From contig NZ_CP032869.1 in assembly GCF_003576455.2 (NCBI RefSeq), positions 6,138,001 through 6,202,000 on the forward strand: a DNA stretch of 64,000 nucleotides, read 5' to 3'. Under the pieces are notes generated by a model that saw nothing but the letters and a program-made list of their open reading frames with translations, had not been told where the DNA came from and ran no database searches. This stretch comes from Mucilaginibacter celer. GTDB taxonomy: Bacteria; Bacteroidota; Bacteroidia; Sphingobacteriales; Sphingobacteriaceae. The translations under genes were made by a program, and so were the position numbers. This document shows, one piece after another, positions 26,678 through 36,219 of the stretch (position 1 is the first letter of the stretch; each line of letters starts with the position of its first letter).

Positions 26678-27601
26678 ATGCAAACCTGCTACATCGGTAT
26701 CGAAATAGGAGGCACTAAACTCCAGGTAGTGTTGGCTGATGATGCCCTGGCCATCATTCAAACTTTTCGTTTTGTTGTTGATAAAAGCCGCGGCGCTGCA
26801 GGTATACAGGAGTCCATAACTCAAACTATAGCCGGTGTTTTAAAAGAATTTCATATTCGGGGTATCAGCATCGGCTTTGGCGGCCCGGTTGACAGGGAAG
26901 CCGGGCGCATTGCCAAATCGCACCAGTTAAGTGGCTGGGATGGTTTTGATATCTCCGGATGGCTGAAGCAAATGGTTAATGTGCCGGTTATTTTAGAAAA
27001 CGACGCCAATGTTGCCGCCCTTGGTGAAGCAATACAGGGCGCAGGCAAAGGTTATGAACATGTGCTTTACATAACCCTTGGCAGCGGCGTAGGTGCCGGC
27101 ATGATTGTTAACGGCGAAATTTATCACGGTGCCAAACCTGGCGAAGCAGAAATAGGACATATCCGCCTTAACCGCGAAGGTTTAACACTTGAAGATAGCT
27201 GCAGCGGCTGGGCGGTTGATAAAAAGATACGGGACGCGATGGCCCGTGAGCCGGATGGTGTTCTCGCCCGGCTTTGCGAGGGATTAAATGGCGGCGAGGC
27301 AAAAATACTTTTAACCGCTATTGACGAGGGAGATGCCACTGCCTTAAAAATATTGAATGTTACCGCTGCCGATCTTGGCTTCGGTTTATCGCATGCAGTA
27401 CATCTTTTTCACCCGGATCTTATTGTTTTAGGGGGAGGCTTATCATTGCTGGGAGAGCCATTAGCCGTTAAGGTATATGAGGAGATGCAAAAGCACATCA
27501 TGAAGCTTTTTTTGCCGGGACCTAAAGTGGTAATTGCCGAATTGGGTGAAAGGGTTGTACCCCTTGGGGCCATTGAAAATTTGAGGCAGCATTTAAGATA
27601 A
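26678..27601 (+). CDS. ROK-family sugar kinase (glucokinase-like)
   Basis: A 307-residue kinase. ATP loop IGIEIGGTKLQ at residues 4-14; phosphate motif GSGVGAGMIVNGEIYHG and GEAEIGHIRL in the middle. The usual ROK zinc motif CxCGxxGC is replaced by EDSCSGWAVDKK, a form seen in some glucokinase-like members. Probably phosphorylates a hexose or amino-hexose at the 6-position. Stands alone about 60 bases after gldD. Confidence 0.85.
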   Translation: MQTCYIGIEIGGTKLQVVLADDALAIIQTFRFVVDKSRGAAGIQESITQTIAGVLKEFHIRGISIGFGGPVDREAGRIAKSHQLSGWDGFDISGWLKQMVNVPVILENDANVAALGEAIQGAGKGYEHVLYITLGSGVGAGMIVNGEIYHGAKPGEAEIGHIRLNREGLTLEDSCSGWAVDKKIRDAMAREPDGVLARLCEGLNGGEAKILLTAIDEGDATALKILNVTAADLGFGLSHAVHLFHPDLIVLGGGLSLLGEPLAVKVYEEMQKHIMKLFLPGPKVVIAELGERVVPLGAIENLRQHLR

Positions 27602-27671
27602 TTAGTTACTAAACAAACAGCCCGCTATATCCTTTGTTATCGATATAAGCAATGTTAAAAACAGTGCTTAT

Positions 27672-28241
27672 ATGATAACCATGAAACTCATCAAACTCAA
27701 TAAAATAGGCAGCGACCTCAGGTTGCATACCGAAAACCTTGCCCATATCGGCTTCCGTAAAATATTCGACGGTATCGATCAGCTTAAAATAAAAAACGGC
27801 GTTGATAAACTTGGTATAGATGGTTTTATTAACCAATGTGCCTGTCTGGCTGCAGGCTCGGGCGCTATGGCCGGTAGCGGGGGCATGTTCACGCTTGTTG
27901 CCGGGATTCCGTTTGATTTTATAAACCTGATTACCCAGCAATTCAGGGCCATTATGGGCATCATGTATTATTACCGCGGTACTTACGAAAATGGCTTTGA
28001 TGATTTTATGAGTCTTGTTGCCACCTCGGTTAAGGTAGAGGCTGGTGTAGCCATTACCCGCAGCATGATGGAAGGCATTGCCGAACGGATGCTGATGATA
28101 TTAGGCACCCGTACAGCCGAGCGCCTGGTGCCGGTTGTTGGCGCTGTGATTGGCGGTACCGCAAACTACCTGTTTATAAAACGCATGGCGGCAAGGGTAA
28201 AAGAGATGCAGAAGGAGTTTGTGGTGATAGCGATTGAATAG
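27672..28241 (+). CDS. EcsC-family protein
   Basis: A 189-residue protein resembling the EcsC family. Hydrophobic helices with glycine patches (GSGAMAGSGGMFTLVAGIPFD) and the C-terminal VPVVGAVIGGTANYLFIKRM are typical. Probably membrane-associated; the biochemical role of the family is unknown. A second ATG lies three codons downstream. Confidence 0.7.
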   Translation: MITMKLIKLNKIGSDLRLHTENLAHIGFRKIFDGIDQLKIKNGVDKLGIDGFINQCACLAAGSGAMAGSGGMFTLVAGIPFDFINLITQQFRAIMGIMYYYRGTYENGFDDFMSLVATSVKVEAGVAITRSMMEGIAERMLMILGTRTAERLVPVVGAVIGGTANYLFIKRMAARVKEMQKEFVVIAIE

Positions 28242-28307
28242 ATTTTATTCCTGATAGGAAATTGATGATATATTAATGCGGGTACAAGTTTTTCATAAAA
28301 AGAAAAT

Positions 28308-28456
28308 GTCATTCGATAGAGCAGGGCGGAATTGAGTGATGGGGCGAAAGAGAAATCTTGTACGCCTCGCAAATCGCGATGCAAAGTTATGAAGCAGAGC
28401 GTACAAGATTTCTCCTCACCCGCCCCACGGATTCCTTCGCAGTTCGTCGAAATGAC
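28308..28456. repeat. REP-like palindrome of the GTCATTTCGA...GAGAAATCTTGTACGC type
   Basis: The ends GTCATTCGA and TCGAAATGAC are inverted, and an inner pair GAGAAATCTTGTACGC / GCGTACAAGATTTCTC is perfect over 16 bases. The motif resembles widely dispersed intergenic repeats of Bacteroidota. It occupies the convergent gap between the EcsC-like gene and the reductase gene. Confidence 0.75.
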
Positions 28457-28481
28457 AGCTTTTTTTAAGATTACCAACCAA

Positions 28482-29030
28482 CTACATCCCCTCAAGCATC
28501 CCCAAATCAAACTTAGGCTTCATAGTATACCGCAACTGGATCAGGCCGCTCGAAAATGTTTCGCTGCCAAGTAACACCAGTTGCACCCGCTCTTTAATAT
28601 CTGTAAAAAGTGGTCGCCCGGCACCTAAGATTATGGGATGAACGGATAATAAAAGTTCGGAAATAAGATTATGCTCAATAAAAGCCGAAACAAGGCTTGC
28701 CCCGCCGAATAGCCAAATGTTTTTTCCATCTTGGGCCCTGATTTCCTCAACACGTTTTAAGAAATCGCCAGAGCGGATAAGCTCAACATTCCCGCCCTGT
28801 GGTTCATTCAAAGTATCCGAAAACACGTATAGCTTTATCCCGGCAAACATGTTAGGATCGGTATTCATAATGAGTTCATAACTTTTACGGCCAACAAATA
28901 TGGCATCGCTGGCGTTGAAAAACTCCGTGAGGCCATAATCCTGGTCGTTAAAACACCAGTCGTATTCGCCGTTGGGGCCTTCTATAAAGCCATCAAGGCT
29001 TACTGCAAGGTTCAAAATTATTTTGCGCAT
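28482..29030 (-). CDS. Dihydrofolate reductase-family (RibD C-terminal domain) reductase
   Basis: A 182-residue protein. It begins MRKIILNLAVSLDGFIEGPN and continues DAIFVGRKSYEL, the hallmark of stand-alone RibD-C/DHFR-like reductases; a nucleotide-binding stretch follows (NIWLFGGASLVSAFI). Substrate unknown. It starts 5 bases after the lutB stop, so both are co-transcribed. Confidence 0.85.
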   Translation of the reverse strand: MRKIILNLAVSLDGFIEGPNGEYDWCFNDQDYGLTEFFNASDAIFVGRKSYELIMNTDPNMFAGIKLYVFSDTLNEPQGGNVELIRSGDFLKRVEEIRAQDGKNIWLFGGASLVSAFIEHNLISELLLSVHPIILGAGRPLFTDIKERVQLVLLGSETFSSGLIQLRYTMKPKFDLGMLEGM

Positions 29031-29035
29031 GGGCT

Positions 29036-30427
29036 TTAATCTTCAGGTTCGCTTTTATGCAGTTCCTGCCATTGTTTACTGAATGATTTATCGGCCACCT
29101 TAGGCATCTCGCGTAAATGACCCCAGGTACGCTTGAAGAAGGTTTTGAGCAGGAAGTTTTTCATTCCGCCACCAAAAAAATCGGCCATGCTGCGTTTAAG
29201 CATTCCTTTTTTCCAGATGGCCCAACCCCAGCGCTCCTTGTTGGTTACCAGGTTTTGGTTAACGGCATCACGGCGGTTAAGCAGCAGCATTTTATGGATA
29301 TCGATTTTAACCGGGCAAACCTCGGTACATTTGCCACAGAGGCTTGAAGCATAGCTGAGGTGCTTAAAATCTTCCATGCCCTGCGTGTGCGGGGTAATGA
29401 TTGATCCGATAGGCCCGCTGTAGGTGGTAGCAAAAGTATGGCCGCCAATGTTTTTATAAATAGGGCAACCGTTAAGGCAGGCCCCGCAACGGATACAATA
29501 CAAACCCTGGCGCTGATCTTTTTGAGCCAGCAGGTTGGTACGGCCGTTATCCAGCAACACCACGTACATTTCCTCCGGACCGTCGGTTTCGTTTGGTTTG
29601 CGCGGACCGCTTAGTATAGTATTATAAACTGTAAGGTTTTGCCCTGTACCATGGGTTGAAAGCATCGGCCAAAACAGATCAAGATCAGTAATTGACGGGA
29701 TGACCTTTTCAATGCCGACAATGGCGATATGTATTTTAGGAAAGGTGGTGCAAAGCCTTGCATTACCCTCATTTTCGCTGATGGCAATGCTGCCGGTATC
29801 CGCCAGTAAAAAGTTAGCACCTGTAATGCCTACATCGGCCTGCACATATTTTTCGCGCAGCATTTCGCGGGCTTTCAGGGTAATCTGTTCCGGGGTGGCA
29901 TCCGGCGGGGTGCCAAATTTTTCGTGGAAAAGTTTGGCAATATCCTCTTTACTGAGGTGCATGGCCGGGGTAACGATATGGTATGGCTTTTGGCCAAGCA
30001 ACTGTACAATGTATTCGCCCAGATCAGTTTCGAGTGATTCGATGTTATTACTTTCCAGAAATTCATTTAAATGAACCTCCTCCGTAACCATCGATTTTGA
30101 TTTCACCACGGTTTTGGCACCGGCTTTTTTGATGATGTTCAGGATCTCGCGTTGGGCTTCCTGCACATCATTTGCCCAGATCACTTTGCCGCCACGTTTT
30201 TGAAAGTTGGCCTCAAACTCGGGGAGGAATTTATCCAGGTTTTCCATCACCTTCCACTTAATTACATGCCCCTTCTTTTTGGCATTATCCAAATTAACAA
30301 CCCGCGACAAGCCGCGGGCCACGGCCGTATTATAACGGTCGATATTAAAATTGATAATGCGGCGATGATCGGCATCAAAGGCTTTTTCCTCTGATTTTAC
30401 CAGGAATTCTTCCGAGGTTGCTCCCAT
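29036..30427 (-). CDS. lutB: Lactate utilisation iron-sulfur protein LutB (LldF-like)
   Basis: A 463-residue protein of the LutB family. An N-terminal LUD domain is followed by two 4Fe-4S motifs: CIRCGACLNGCPIYKNIGG and CGKCTEVCPVKID. In Bacillus, LutABC oxidises L-lactate to pyruvate. The usual partners lutA and lutC are not in this window; they may be elsewhere or already beyond reach. It probably passes electrons from lactate or a related hydroxyacid to quinones. Confidence 0.88.
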   Translation of the reverse strand: MGATSEEFLVKSEEKAFDADHRRIINFNIDRYNTAVARGLSRVVNLDNAKKKGHVIKWKVMENLDKFLPEFEANFQKRGGKVIWANDVQEAQREILNIIKKAGAKTVVKSKSMVTEEVHLNEFLESNNIESLETDLGEYIVQLLGQKPYHIVTPAMHLSKEDIAKLFHEKFGTPPDATPEQITLKAREMLREKYVQADVGITGANFLLADTGSIAISENEGNARLCTTFPKIHIAIVGIEKVIPSITDLDLFWPMLSTHGTGQNLTVYNTILSGPRKPNETDGPEEMYVVLLDNGRTNLLAQKDQRQGLYCIRCGACLNGCPIYKNIGGHTFATTYSGPIGSIITPHTQGMEDFKHLSYASSLCGKCTEVCPVKIDIHKMLLLNRRDAVNQNLVTNKERWGWAIWKKGMLKRSMADFFGGGMKNFLLKTFFKRTWGHLREMPKVADKSFSKQWQELHKSEPED

Positions 30428-30457
30428 ATATGCGAAAATAGGGTTTTGTTTTTTAAA

Positions 30458-30753
30458 AGTGAGTAGTTGATTGGGTTGATTAGGTGAGTGGTTGTGTTTT
30501 TTGATAAATAATTTTCACTGCCGCGGGTTTAGCGCAGCGTAACCCGTGGTGTAAAATAGTTCGGGTCTCTGACCCGAGTGGAACTTAAGTTATAAACTGA
30601 AGTCATGCCTAACCATAGGTTACGTTGCGCTAAACCTGCGGTAGCTATTCAGCTATCTTCATAAACAGAAAAAGGCGCAAACTGTGCGCCTTTTTCTGTT
30701 TTATTTATTTGTGAGACAACCATTCACCTAATCAACCCAATCAACCACTCACT
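30458..30753. repeat. Composite palindromic element, copy A
   Basis: Outer arms 30458-30494 and 30717-30753 (word GTTGATTGGGTTGATTAGG) match at 35 of 37 positions. Inside lies a second palindrome with arms 30522-30550 and 30614-30642, built from GGGTTTAGCGCAGCGTAACC, around the hairpin CGGGTCTCTGACCCG. A related element lies at about 44355-44765. This and the terminator at 30663-30701 fill the 331-base gap between lutB and the M28 peptidase gene. Confidence 0.8.
30663..30701 (-). terminator. Terminator of the M28 peptidase gene
   Basis: A perfect 17-base stem (AAACAGAAAAAGGCGCA and complement) with a 5-base loop and flanking A/T runs; likely works in both directions. Confidence 0.8.
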
Positions 30754-30758
30754 AACAA

Positions 30759-32324
30759 TTACTCTTTCCCCGCATTTCCGTCAACAACCGGGCGTTTATC
30801 GCGGTTAGCTAATTCCCAACCTGTATAGAATACCAGTTGAGCGCGTTTGGCCAACAATGGGAAGTTAATTTTGCTTACTTCATCACCTGGCTGGTGGTAA
30901 TCGGCATGTACACCGTTAAAGTAGAAGATAATTGGCACGCCGTGTTTAGCAAAGTTGTAATGATCGCTGCGGTAGTAAAAACGGTTAGGATCGTTAGGAT
31001 CATCATACTTATAATCAAGTTTTAGCTTGGTGTAAGTATTGTTGGCATCTTCGCCTATCTGGTGCAATTCCTTGCTCAGCATGGCCGAACCGATAGGGTA
31101 AACATAATTAGCCGAATCGGGCTTGCCAATGTACTCTTCACCTACACGGCCAATCATATCGATATTTAAATCGGTAATGGTATTAGCCAATGGGAATACA
31201 GGATGATCTGAGTAATATTCAGAACCTAACAAACCTTTTTCTTCGCCAACGTTACCTAAAAACAGGATGCTGCGGCGTGGACCGTGGCCGTCTTTTTTGG
31301 CTTTAGCGAAAGCACGGGCAATTTCGAGGATGCCGGTAGTACCCGAACCGTCGTCATCGGCACCGTTGTTTACTTTATCTTTGGCTTTCTCGTCGGCTAC
31401 CAAACCAATATGATCGTAATGGGCCGAGAAGATCAATACTTCATCTTTCAGATCGGTACCCGGCATATAGCCCAATACATCTACTGCTTTTACATCTTTT
31501 TTAACGCTGATGTAGTTAACAACAACATCGTTTTTAATAGTGGCGGCCGGAACTATCGCTGCAGCCGAAGCTGATTTTAAATCGGCATAAGTTTTACCGG
31601 CTGGCTTTACCAGCTCATCAGCCATGGGGCCGTTGATGTTAATTACCGGGGCGCTGGTGTTTGCAGGTTTACTGCTTTCGTCTTTAATGGTTAAACGTGG
31701 ACTGGTGATGCTTTTACCAAAGCGGCTAAGCACAGCGCCAATACCGGGATTGGCAGCCAAGATAATAGCCGGTTTTTTGCTTTGTAAGTTTTTTACAATT
31801 TTGGTACGCGCAGTACTCATGCGGTAGCTGGTGTTTGGCGTGGTGCCGGCCACCGGTTTATCTTCATTTATCCAAAGCACAATTTTGCCGGTAAGATCGA
31901 TACTGCCAATTTCCTCGTCGGTACCGTAACCTACAAATACAACATCATTTACCGATGTGCTTTTATCAGGGAACGAACCGCCGAAATAAAAATCGGTGCC
32001 AAATTCAAAAGCTTTTCCGTTAATGGTGAATGCGGTGACTTTTAAGCCGTTTTCGGTAAGCGGCACATCAAAAAAGTACGATCCGTTAACAGGGCCCTGC
32101 AGGCCTAATTTTTTAAACTCGCCTGCAATATAGTTGGCAGCCTTTTCGGCGCCCGGTTTACCTGTTTCGCGACCTTCAAAGGCATCCGAAGCCAGGATAC
32201 TTAAGTGTTTTTTGGCATCCTCGGCAGTAATAAGCCCGGCGTATTTAACAGCCGTAGCGTTTTGCTGTGCACAGGCCGCTGTAGCCGATGCCAACGCAAG
32301 GATCAATAATGGTAATTTATTCAT
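30759..32324 (-). CDS. M28-family zinc aminopeptidase with PA domain, secreted
   Basis: A 521-residue exported peptidase. The ATG at 32324 begins a proper signal (MNKLPLLILALASATAACAQ), where Cys18 could be lipidated; a longer frame adds 12 unlikely residues. Residues ~140-250 form a PA insertion. Zinc ligands are readable: FSAHYDHIGL, NGADDDGSGT, NVGEEKGLLGSEYY and the C-terminal SDHYNFAKHGVP. It releases N-terminal amino acids from peptides in the periplasm or outside. Confidence 0.9.
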   Translation of the reverse strand: MNKLPLLILALASATAACAQQNATAVKYAGLITAEDAKKHLSILASDAFEGRETGKPGAEKAANYIAGEFKKLGLQGPVNGSYFFDVPLTENGLKVTAFTINGKAFEFGTDFYFGGSFPDKSTSVNDVVFVGYGTDEEIGSIDLTGKIVLWINEDKPVAGTTPNTSYRMSTARTKIVKNLQSKKPAIILAANPGIGAVLSRFGKSITSPRLTIKDESSKPANTSAPVININGPMADELVKPAGKTYADLKSASAAAIVPAATIKNDVVVNYISVKKDVKAVDVLGYMPGTDLKDEVLIFSAHYDHIGLVADEKAKDKVNNGADDDGSGTTGILEIARAFAKAKKDGHGPRRSILFLGNVGEEKGLLGSEYYSDHPVFPLANTITDLNIDMIGRVGEEYIGKPDSANYVYPIGSAMLSKELHQIGEDANNTYTKLKLDYKYDDPNDPNRFYYRSDHYNFAKHGVPIIFYFNGVHADYHQPGDEVSKINFPLLAKRAQLVFYTGWELANRDKRPVVDGNAGKE

Positions 32325-32444
32325 TCTTTTAGTTAATAGTTCTTTGTTGGGACGGTTCATAGGTCATGGTTGATAGATCATAGTAAAAGCAAAATAGCGA
32401 TATGCCCTAACTAATCTCTGATCTCCAACCTCTAATCTCTAAAA

Positions 32445-32882
32445 CTACGCACATGCAATTTTCCCTACCCTTGTAGCGTGCCTGCCGCCTTCAAATTCGG
32501 TGTTTAAAAATGTGGTTACTATGGCTTTTGCTTCTTCGGGGGTAACAAAGCGGGCCGGGATGCAAACTATATTTGCGTTATTATGACTGCGGGCCAGTAC
32601 GGCAATTTCTTCCTTCCAGCAGATGGCCGCACGGATGCCCTGGTGTTTGTTGGCGGTAATGGCTACACCATTGGCCGCGCCGCAAATCAGGATGCCCAGG
32701 TCGCATTCGCCGCTTTCAACGGCATCGGCAACGGGATGGGCGAAGTCAGGATAATCAACCGAATCGGGTGAATAGGTACCGAAATCTTTTATTTCGGCAT
32801 CAGGTAATGCTTCTGTTAAAATTTGTTTGTAATCAAAGCCGGCATGGTCCGAGCCGATAGCGATTTTTAGTCCTTGCTTCAT
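32445..32882 (-). CDS. rpiB: Ribose 5-phosphate isomerase B
   Basis: A 145-residue isomerase interconverting ribose 5-phosphate and ribulose 5-phosphate. IAIGSDHAGFDYK opens the protein and Cys67 in LGILICGAANGVAI is the catalytic base position of RpiB. The length is normal. It lies downstream of tatC in the same direction, separated by 178 bases in which I see no feature. Confidence 0.93.
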   Translation of the reverse strand: MKQGLKIAIGSDHAGFDYKQILTEALPDAEIKDFGTYSPDSVDYPDFAHPVADAVESGECDLGILICGAANGVAITANKHQGIRAAICWKEEIAVLARSHNNANIVCIPARFVTPEEAKAIVTTFLNTEFEGGRHATRVGKIACA

Positions 32883-33060
32883 TTTTCAAAAGTATAACGT
32901 TTTACTACTGCTAAAGGTAAATAATTTGTTATACAACGAGCGAATTTACGGCTTTACAGGTCGCGGCCGAATCATAAAATAAGCCGAAATCACTTTTCGT
33001 AAAAAAAGGGATGGTTTTTGACGTGAAAAAATCGAATGTTTTTGAAAATGCGCTTAAAAC

Positions 33061-33930
33061 TTAAGACACTTTATCAAATTCCTGCTCCTTTTTAATCTTA
33101 CGTTTTTCAACAAGGCCGGCAACTACAATACTTACCTCGTATAAAACAAAAAGCGGGATACTTACTACCGTCATGGTAAGCATATCCGGCGTTGGGGTTA
33201 CAACGGCTGCAATAACCAGAATAACTACAATAGCATAACGCCGGGTTTCTTTCATGAATTTTGGGGTCATGACGCCGAGGTTAGCCAATATATAAACGAT
33301 AATAGGCAATTGGAACACCACACCTGTGGCAAGTGTTAAAGTTGCAACTGATGAGATGTAAGAATCAACATCGAACAGGTTTTCAATAGCAGAGCTCACT
33401 GTAAAACCCGAAAGAAAGTTGATAGACATTGGCGTGATTACGAAATAGCCAAATAAAACTCCTGTAAAGAAAAGCAAACAGGCATAAAACACAAAACCGG
33501 TGGCGGCTTTGCGCTCTGCATCATGAAGGGCGGGCTTAATAAAGCGCCAAATCTCCCATATAAGGTAAGGGATCCCCATGGTGATACCTATAATTAGCGC
33601 AGAGTTGATTTCGAGGGTAAACTGACCTGCCATTTCGGTATTGATCAGTTTAACATGTACATTGTTTATACAAAAGCCGTCGCGGTGCAGGGCTGCGCCG
33701 ATTTTGCACAGCATGCGGTAGGTCCAGAAAGTTGATTTACTCGGACCCATGATAATGGTATCAAAGATCCAGTCGTAATAATAAAAAACAACAGCGGTAA
33801 ATACTACAATGGCTATCGAAGCCCGTACGAGGTGCCATCTTAAAGCCTCGAGGTGATCAAAAAACGACATTTCTGCCTCTAACGTTTTCCCTTTTTCCTT
33901 GATGGCCTTGATGATCTTGTTCTCGCTCAT
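33061..33930 (-). CDS. tatC: Sec-independent protein translocase TatC
   Basis: A 289-residue inner-membrane protein with six hydrophobic segments. Conserved features are SFFDHLEALRWHLVRA at the N-terminus and the periplasmic/cytosolic loops near FALEINSA-like and PALHDAERKAA. TatC binds twin-arginine signal peptides of folded proteins. TatA is not adjacent. Longer than E. coli TatC because of an extra loop at about 65-110 (SKSTFWTYRMLCKIGAAL), common in Bacteroidota. Confidence 0.93.
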   Translation of the reverse strand: MSENKIIKAIKEKGKTLEAEMSFFDHLEALRWHLVRASIAIVVFTAVVFYYYDWIFDTIIMGPSKSTFWTYRMLCKIGAALHRDGFCINNVHVKLINTEMAGQFTLEINSALIIGITMGIPYLIWEIWRFIKPALHDAERKAATGFVFYACLLFFTGVLFGYFVITPMSINFLSGFTVSSAIENLFDVDSYISSVATLTLATGVVFQLPIIVYILANLGVMTPKFMKETRRYAIVVILVIAAVVTPTPDMLTMTVVSIPLFVLYEVSIVVAGLVEKRKIKKEQEFDKVS

Positions 33931-34006
33931 TGTAATATATACCGCTGTATAAGCGTTATCGTGCTAAGTACGTTTTTTTATATGAAGATAGTTTGAATTT
34001 GCTGTT

Positions 34007-35341
34007 TTATATTTCAAACGTATCCATAAACTTGGTGGTAAAGTTACCAGCGCGGAAGTTAGGATCCTTCAATAATTTTAAATGGAATGGAATGGTGGTT
34101 TTGATACCTTCAATCACAAACTCGCTCAGGGCGCGTTCCATGGTGCTTAAAGCTTCATCGCGGGTTTGAGCCACGCAAATAACTTTGGCAATCATCGAAT
34201 CGTAGTTTGGAGGGATAATATAACCTGAATACACGTGAGTATCGATACGTACACCATGACCACCCGGAGAGTGGAAATTGGTTATTTTACCTGGTGACGG
34301 GCGGAAACCGTTAAACGGATCTTCGGCATTGATACGGCACTCAATGGCGTGCATTGTTGGCTCGTAGTTTTTGCCCGAGATAGGTATACCGGCAGCTACT
34401 TTAATCTGTTCTTTAATCAAATCGAAGTTGATTACCTCTTCGGTAACCGGGTGTTCTACCTGGATGCGGGTGTTCATCTCCATAAAGTAGAAGTTGCGGT
34501 CTTTATCAACCAAAAATTCTACGGTACCGGCACCTTCATAATTAACGGCTTTGGCACCTTTAATGGCGGCGTCGCCCATTTTTTTACGAAGTTTCTCGGT
34601 CATGAAAGGCGAAGGCGCTTCTTCAACCAGTTTTTGATGACGGCGCTGGATAGAGCAATCGCGTTCAGAAAGGTGGCATACTTTACCAAACTGGTCGCCT
34701 ACTACCTGGATCTCGATGTGGCGCGGGTCCTGAACATATTTTTCAAGATATAAGCCGTCGTTACCGAAAGCAGCACCCGACTCGGCACGGGCCGAATCCC
34801 AGGCGTTTTCAAACTCCTCGTCTTTCCAAACAATACGCATACCACGGCCACCACCACCGGCAGTAGCTTTCAGGATAACCGGGTAGCCAATTTTGTTGGC
34901 GATAGCGATACCTGTTTTTACATCGCTCAACAAACCTTCCGAACCGGGAACGATAGGTACGCCGGCTTTTTTCATGGTATCTTTAGCCGAAGCTTTATCT
35001 CCCATCTGGTTAATCTGCTCAGCAGTGGCACCAATAAATTTGATACCGTACTCGGCGCAGATAGCTGAAAACTTAGCGTTTTCAGATAAGAAGCCGTAAC
35101 CAGGGTGGATAGCATCCGCATTGGTTAATTCGGCAGCCGATATAATGTTAGGGATATTTAAGTATGAATCGCGGCTTGGCGGCGGACCGATACATACAGC
35201 TTCATCAGCAAAACGCACATGAAGGCTATCACGATCGGCAGTTGAATATACAGCTACCGTTTTAATACCCATCTCTTTACAGGTACGGATAACACGAAGG
35301 GCGATCTCGCCACGGTTAGCTATTAGTATTTTTTTAAACAT
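34007..35341 (-). CDS. accC: Acetyl-CoA carboxylase, biotin carboxylase subunit
   Basis: A 444-residue ATP-grasp enzyme that carboxylates the biotin on AccB, the first step of fatty acid synthesis. The start [20 protein letters not shown], the glycine loop [14 protein letters not shown] and [15 protein letters not shown] are diagnostic. Lies downstream of accB with a 149-base gap containing a stable hairpin. Confidence 0.96.
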   Translation of the reverse strand: MFKKILIANRGEIALRVIRTCKEMGIKTVAVYSTADRDSLHVRFADEAVCIGPPPSRDSYLNIPNIISAAELTNADAIHPGYGFLSENAKFSAICAEYGIKFIGATAEQINQMGDKASAKDTMKKAGVPIVPGSEGLLSDVKTGIAIANKIGYPVILKATAGGGGRGMRIVWKDEEFENAWDSARAESGAAFGNDGLYLEKYVQDPRHIEIQVVGDQFGKVCHLSERDCSIQRRHQKLVEEAPSPFMTEKLRKKMGDAAIKGAKAVNYEGAGTVEFLVDKDRNFYFMEMNTRIQVEHPVTEEVINFDLIKEQIKVAAGIPISGKNYEPTMHAIECRINAEDPFNGFRPSPGKITNFHSPGGHGVRIDTHVYSGYIIPPNYDSMIAKVICVAQTRDEALSTMERALSEFVIEGIKTTIPFHLKLLKDPNFRAGNFTTKFMDTFEI

Positions 35342-35423
35342 GGTTTTTCTTTAATGTGCAAATTACAGATGTGCAAATATGCAGATGAAAAAACGAATAT
35401 GATAAACTCAATGAACGGGTCAA

Positions 35424-35471
35424 ATTATAAATGTGCAGATGACTTATTGCATTCATCTGCACATTTATAAT
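35424..35471. repeat. Perfect hairpin between accB and accC
   Basis: Perfect 19-base arms at 35424-35442 and 35453-35471 with a 10-base loop, built from the word ATGTGCAGATG. Further copies of the word lie at 35347-35385 and 36009-36050. In mRNA it would form a strong stem in the accB-accC spacer. Confidence 0.75.
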
Positions 35472-35490
35472 CTGCACATCCGCACATCAA

Positions 35491-35964
35491 TTAAACTGGT
35501 TCTACTAAAAACAAAGGTTGATCGTACTCAACCGGTGAGGCGTTGTCAACAAGTACTTTTACTACGCGGCCTGAAACTTCCGATTCGATTTCGTTGAACA
35601 GTTTCATCGCTTCGATGATACATACCACGCTGCCTGGTTTTATTTCGTCGCCAACGTTTACAAACATAGGCTTATCCGGACCGGCCGAACGGTAGAAAGT
35701 ACCGATCATCGGTGATTTTACGGTGATGTATTTAGATGTATCAGGAGCGGCCGGGGCTGCAGGCTCGGTTGGAGTTGGTGCAGGAGCGGCTGGCAACACA
35801 GGTGTAACCGGTTGGGTAACGGCCGGGATGGTTGCGTGCACTACCGTAGGCTGAACCTCGCTGGTTTTAATTGTGATCTTAAAATCTTTTTGCTCGATCG
35901 ATACTTCGTTTACGCCCGATTTTGAAACAAAGCGAATAAGGTCCTGAATTTGTTTAATATCCAT
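35491..35964 (-). CDS. accB: Acetyl-CoA carboxylase biotin carboxyl carrier protein
   Basis: A 157-residue carrier. The biotin site is Lys121 in IEAMKLFNEIE; a Pro/Ala-rich flexible linker (residues ~48-75) connects it to the N-terminal part. Upstream gene of accC. The 255-base gap to fabH holds only ATGTGCAGAT-type repeat words and an exact -7 match (TACATTTG on the minus strand, 36161-36168) that may start a separate accB transcript. Confidence 0.95.
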   Translation of the reverse strand: MDIKQIQDLIRFVSKSGVNEVSIEQKDFKITIKTSEVQPTVVHATIPAVTQPVTPVLPAAPAPTPTEPAAPAAPDTSKYITVKSPMIGTFYRSAGPDKPMFVNVGDEIKPGSVVCIIEAMKLFNEIESEVSGRVVKVLVDNASPVEYDQPLFLVEPV

Positions 35965-36219
35965 GTTGAAGGATTAATTGGTTTTGGACAGTTTTATACC
36001 TAAATTATAATCAAATGTGCAGATATGCAAATATGCAGATGTGCACATTATATGTTAATTAACTAATTAGTGGATCGAATACTGCGGTGATCCGGATTAT
36101 GTACTCTTCTATAAGCAGATAACATGTACCTTTTACGGATGTTTTATTTTTTTGATGCTGCAAATGTACTTAAAAACTCAATTTGCACATCTGCTCATCT
36201 AAAATCTGCACATCCGAAA

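Noticed and set aside
30522-30642. CRISPR-like spacing of the repeated GGGTTTAGCGCAGCG words
   Set aside because: The copies are inverted, not direct and evenly spaced, and no cas genes are near.
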